A stretch of 64,000 nucleotides of DNA from Paraburkholderia flava. Its GTDB lineage: Bacteria > Pseudomonadota > Gammaproteobacteria > Burkholderiales > Burkholderiaceae. Positions within the stretch are counted from its first letter, which is position 1, and every line of letters begins with the position of its first letter. The stretch spans positions 604,206 to 668,205 of the forward strand of contig NZ_SMRO01000003.1 in assembly GCF_004359985.1 (NCBI RefSeq). The letters are read 5' to 3'. The notes beneath the pieces were generated by a model, which saw only the letters and a program-made list of their open reading frames with translations, did not search any database and had not been told where the DNA came from. Made by a program: the position numbers and the translations under genes. This document shows positions 63,796 through 64,000 of the stretch, piece by piece.

Positions 63796-64000
63796 ATGAG
63801 CCCTGCTGAAGGCCATTTTGTTCTGCTCGCGCCGCTGACCGGTCCGGTCGTGCCGCTCGAGAAAGTCCCCGATCCTGTGTTTTCCGGCGGTATGTTCGGC
63901 GACGGCATCGGCATCGATCCGCTCGCTGGAAAGCTGGTTGCACCGTGCGACGCCGTCGTGATGCATCTCGCGCGCACGGGTCACGCGGTGACGCTGCGTA
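63796..64000 (+). CDS. PTS EIIA(Glc)-domain protein, partial (runs off the window)
   Basis: The first 68 codons of a gene that continues past the window. It starts with ATG at 63796 after GAGGAG. The reading gives APLTGPVVPLEKVPDPVFSG, then GGMFGDGIGIDPL and APCDAVVMHLARTGHAVTLR, the start of an EIIA(Glc)/Crr domain. In nag operons of this family it is usually the first domain of a fused EIIA(Glc)-HPr-EI (NagF); the rest cannot be seen. It would be the second Enzyme I in the region, beside ptsI. Confidence 0.88.
   Translation, partial: MSPAEGHFVLLAPLTGPVVPLEKVPDPVFSGGMFGDGIGIDPLAGKLVAPCDAVVMHLARTGHAVTLR

Overview
The window is a continuous, high-GC stretch of a bacterial chromosome. Codon use (strong G/C third positions), the aa3 oxidase gene order, the proteobacterial gshA/gshB next to a nitrogen-related PTS, glnK-amtB and the lipB-lipA context all point to a betaproteobacterium of the family Burkholderiaceae (Burkholderia / Paraburkholderia or a close relative). 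A PIP-box promoter in front of a candidate type III effector suggests a plant- or host-associated strain. No rRNA, tRNA, CRISPR array or insertion sequence was seen.

Layout. 0-7.7 kb: VanZ-like protein, [2Fe-2S] thioredoxin-like ferredoxin, alpha/beta hydrolase, D-Ala-D-Ala carboxypeptidase, DUF493, a divergent LysR/DUF2917 pair, then lipB-lipA (lipoate synthesis). 7.75-9.8 kb: an accessory island with one 579-aa protein of unknown family, read leftward from a perfect PIP box plus -10 box; this is the most unusual item in the window. 9.8-12.6 kb: tauABC-type sulfonate importer. 12.6-15.1 kb: HAD phosphatase and Na/Pi cotransporter. 15.1-21.2 kb: DeoR repressor, divergent glycerophosphodiesterase and a complete four-gene ABC importer of the AfuABC/phosphonate type, with TTTCG repeats spaced 20 bp apart in the control region. 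21.2-26.4 kb: dctA behind a sigma-54 promoter, followed by its two-component system dctB-dctD. 26.4-30.0 kb: TlpA-like thioredoxin, lipoprotein, comM, ubiK. 30.0-32.4 kb: glnK-amtB with a sigma-54 promoter and NtrC-like sites. 32.6-38.0 kb: gshA-gshB and the PTS genes EIIA(Man)-HPr-EI. 38.0-47.8 kb: moeB, ctpA, gpmA, rhodanese, grxC, secB, gpsA, macro domain, trmL, comF-like, methyltransferase, DUF2244.

47.8-57.9 kb is a cytochrome c oxidase biogenesis cluster: coxB (fused to cytochrome c and OmpA-like domains), ctaD, a 44-codon assembly peptide, ctaG, DUF2970, ctaE, twin-membrane protein, SURF1, a SCO-like protein, ctaA, ctaB and SCO. Structural subunits, copper delivery and haem A synthesis are thus placed together. 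58-64 kb: YciI, orphan metQ, a MarR-GNAT fusion, and the nag operon (nagR, nagA, SIS-type deaminase, start of a PTS EIIA(Glc) gene) behind a near-consensus sigma-70 promoter overlapped by an inverted repeat.

Coding calls come from the translated sequence and family motifs. Promoter and operator calls come from reading the bases against known consensus patterns, with no database search. Start codons were moved downstream of the longest frame wherever a Shine-Dalgarno sequence, signal peptide or domain boundary argued for it.
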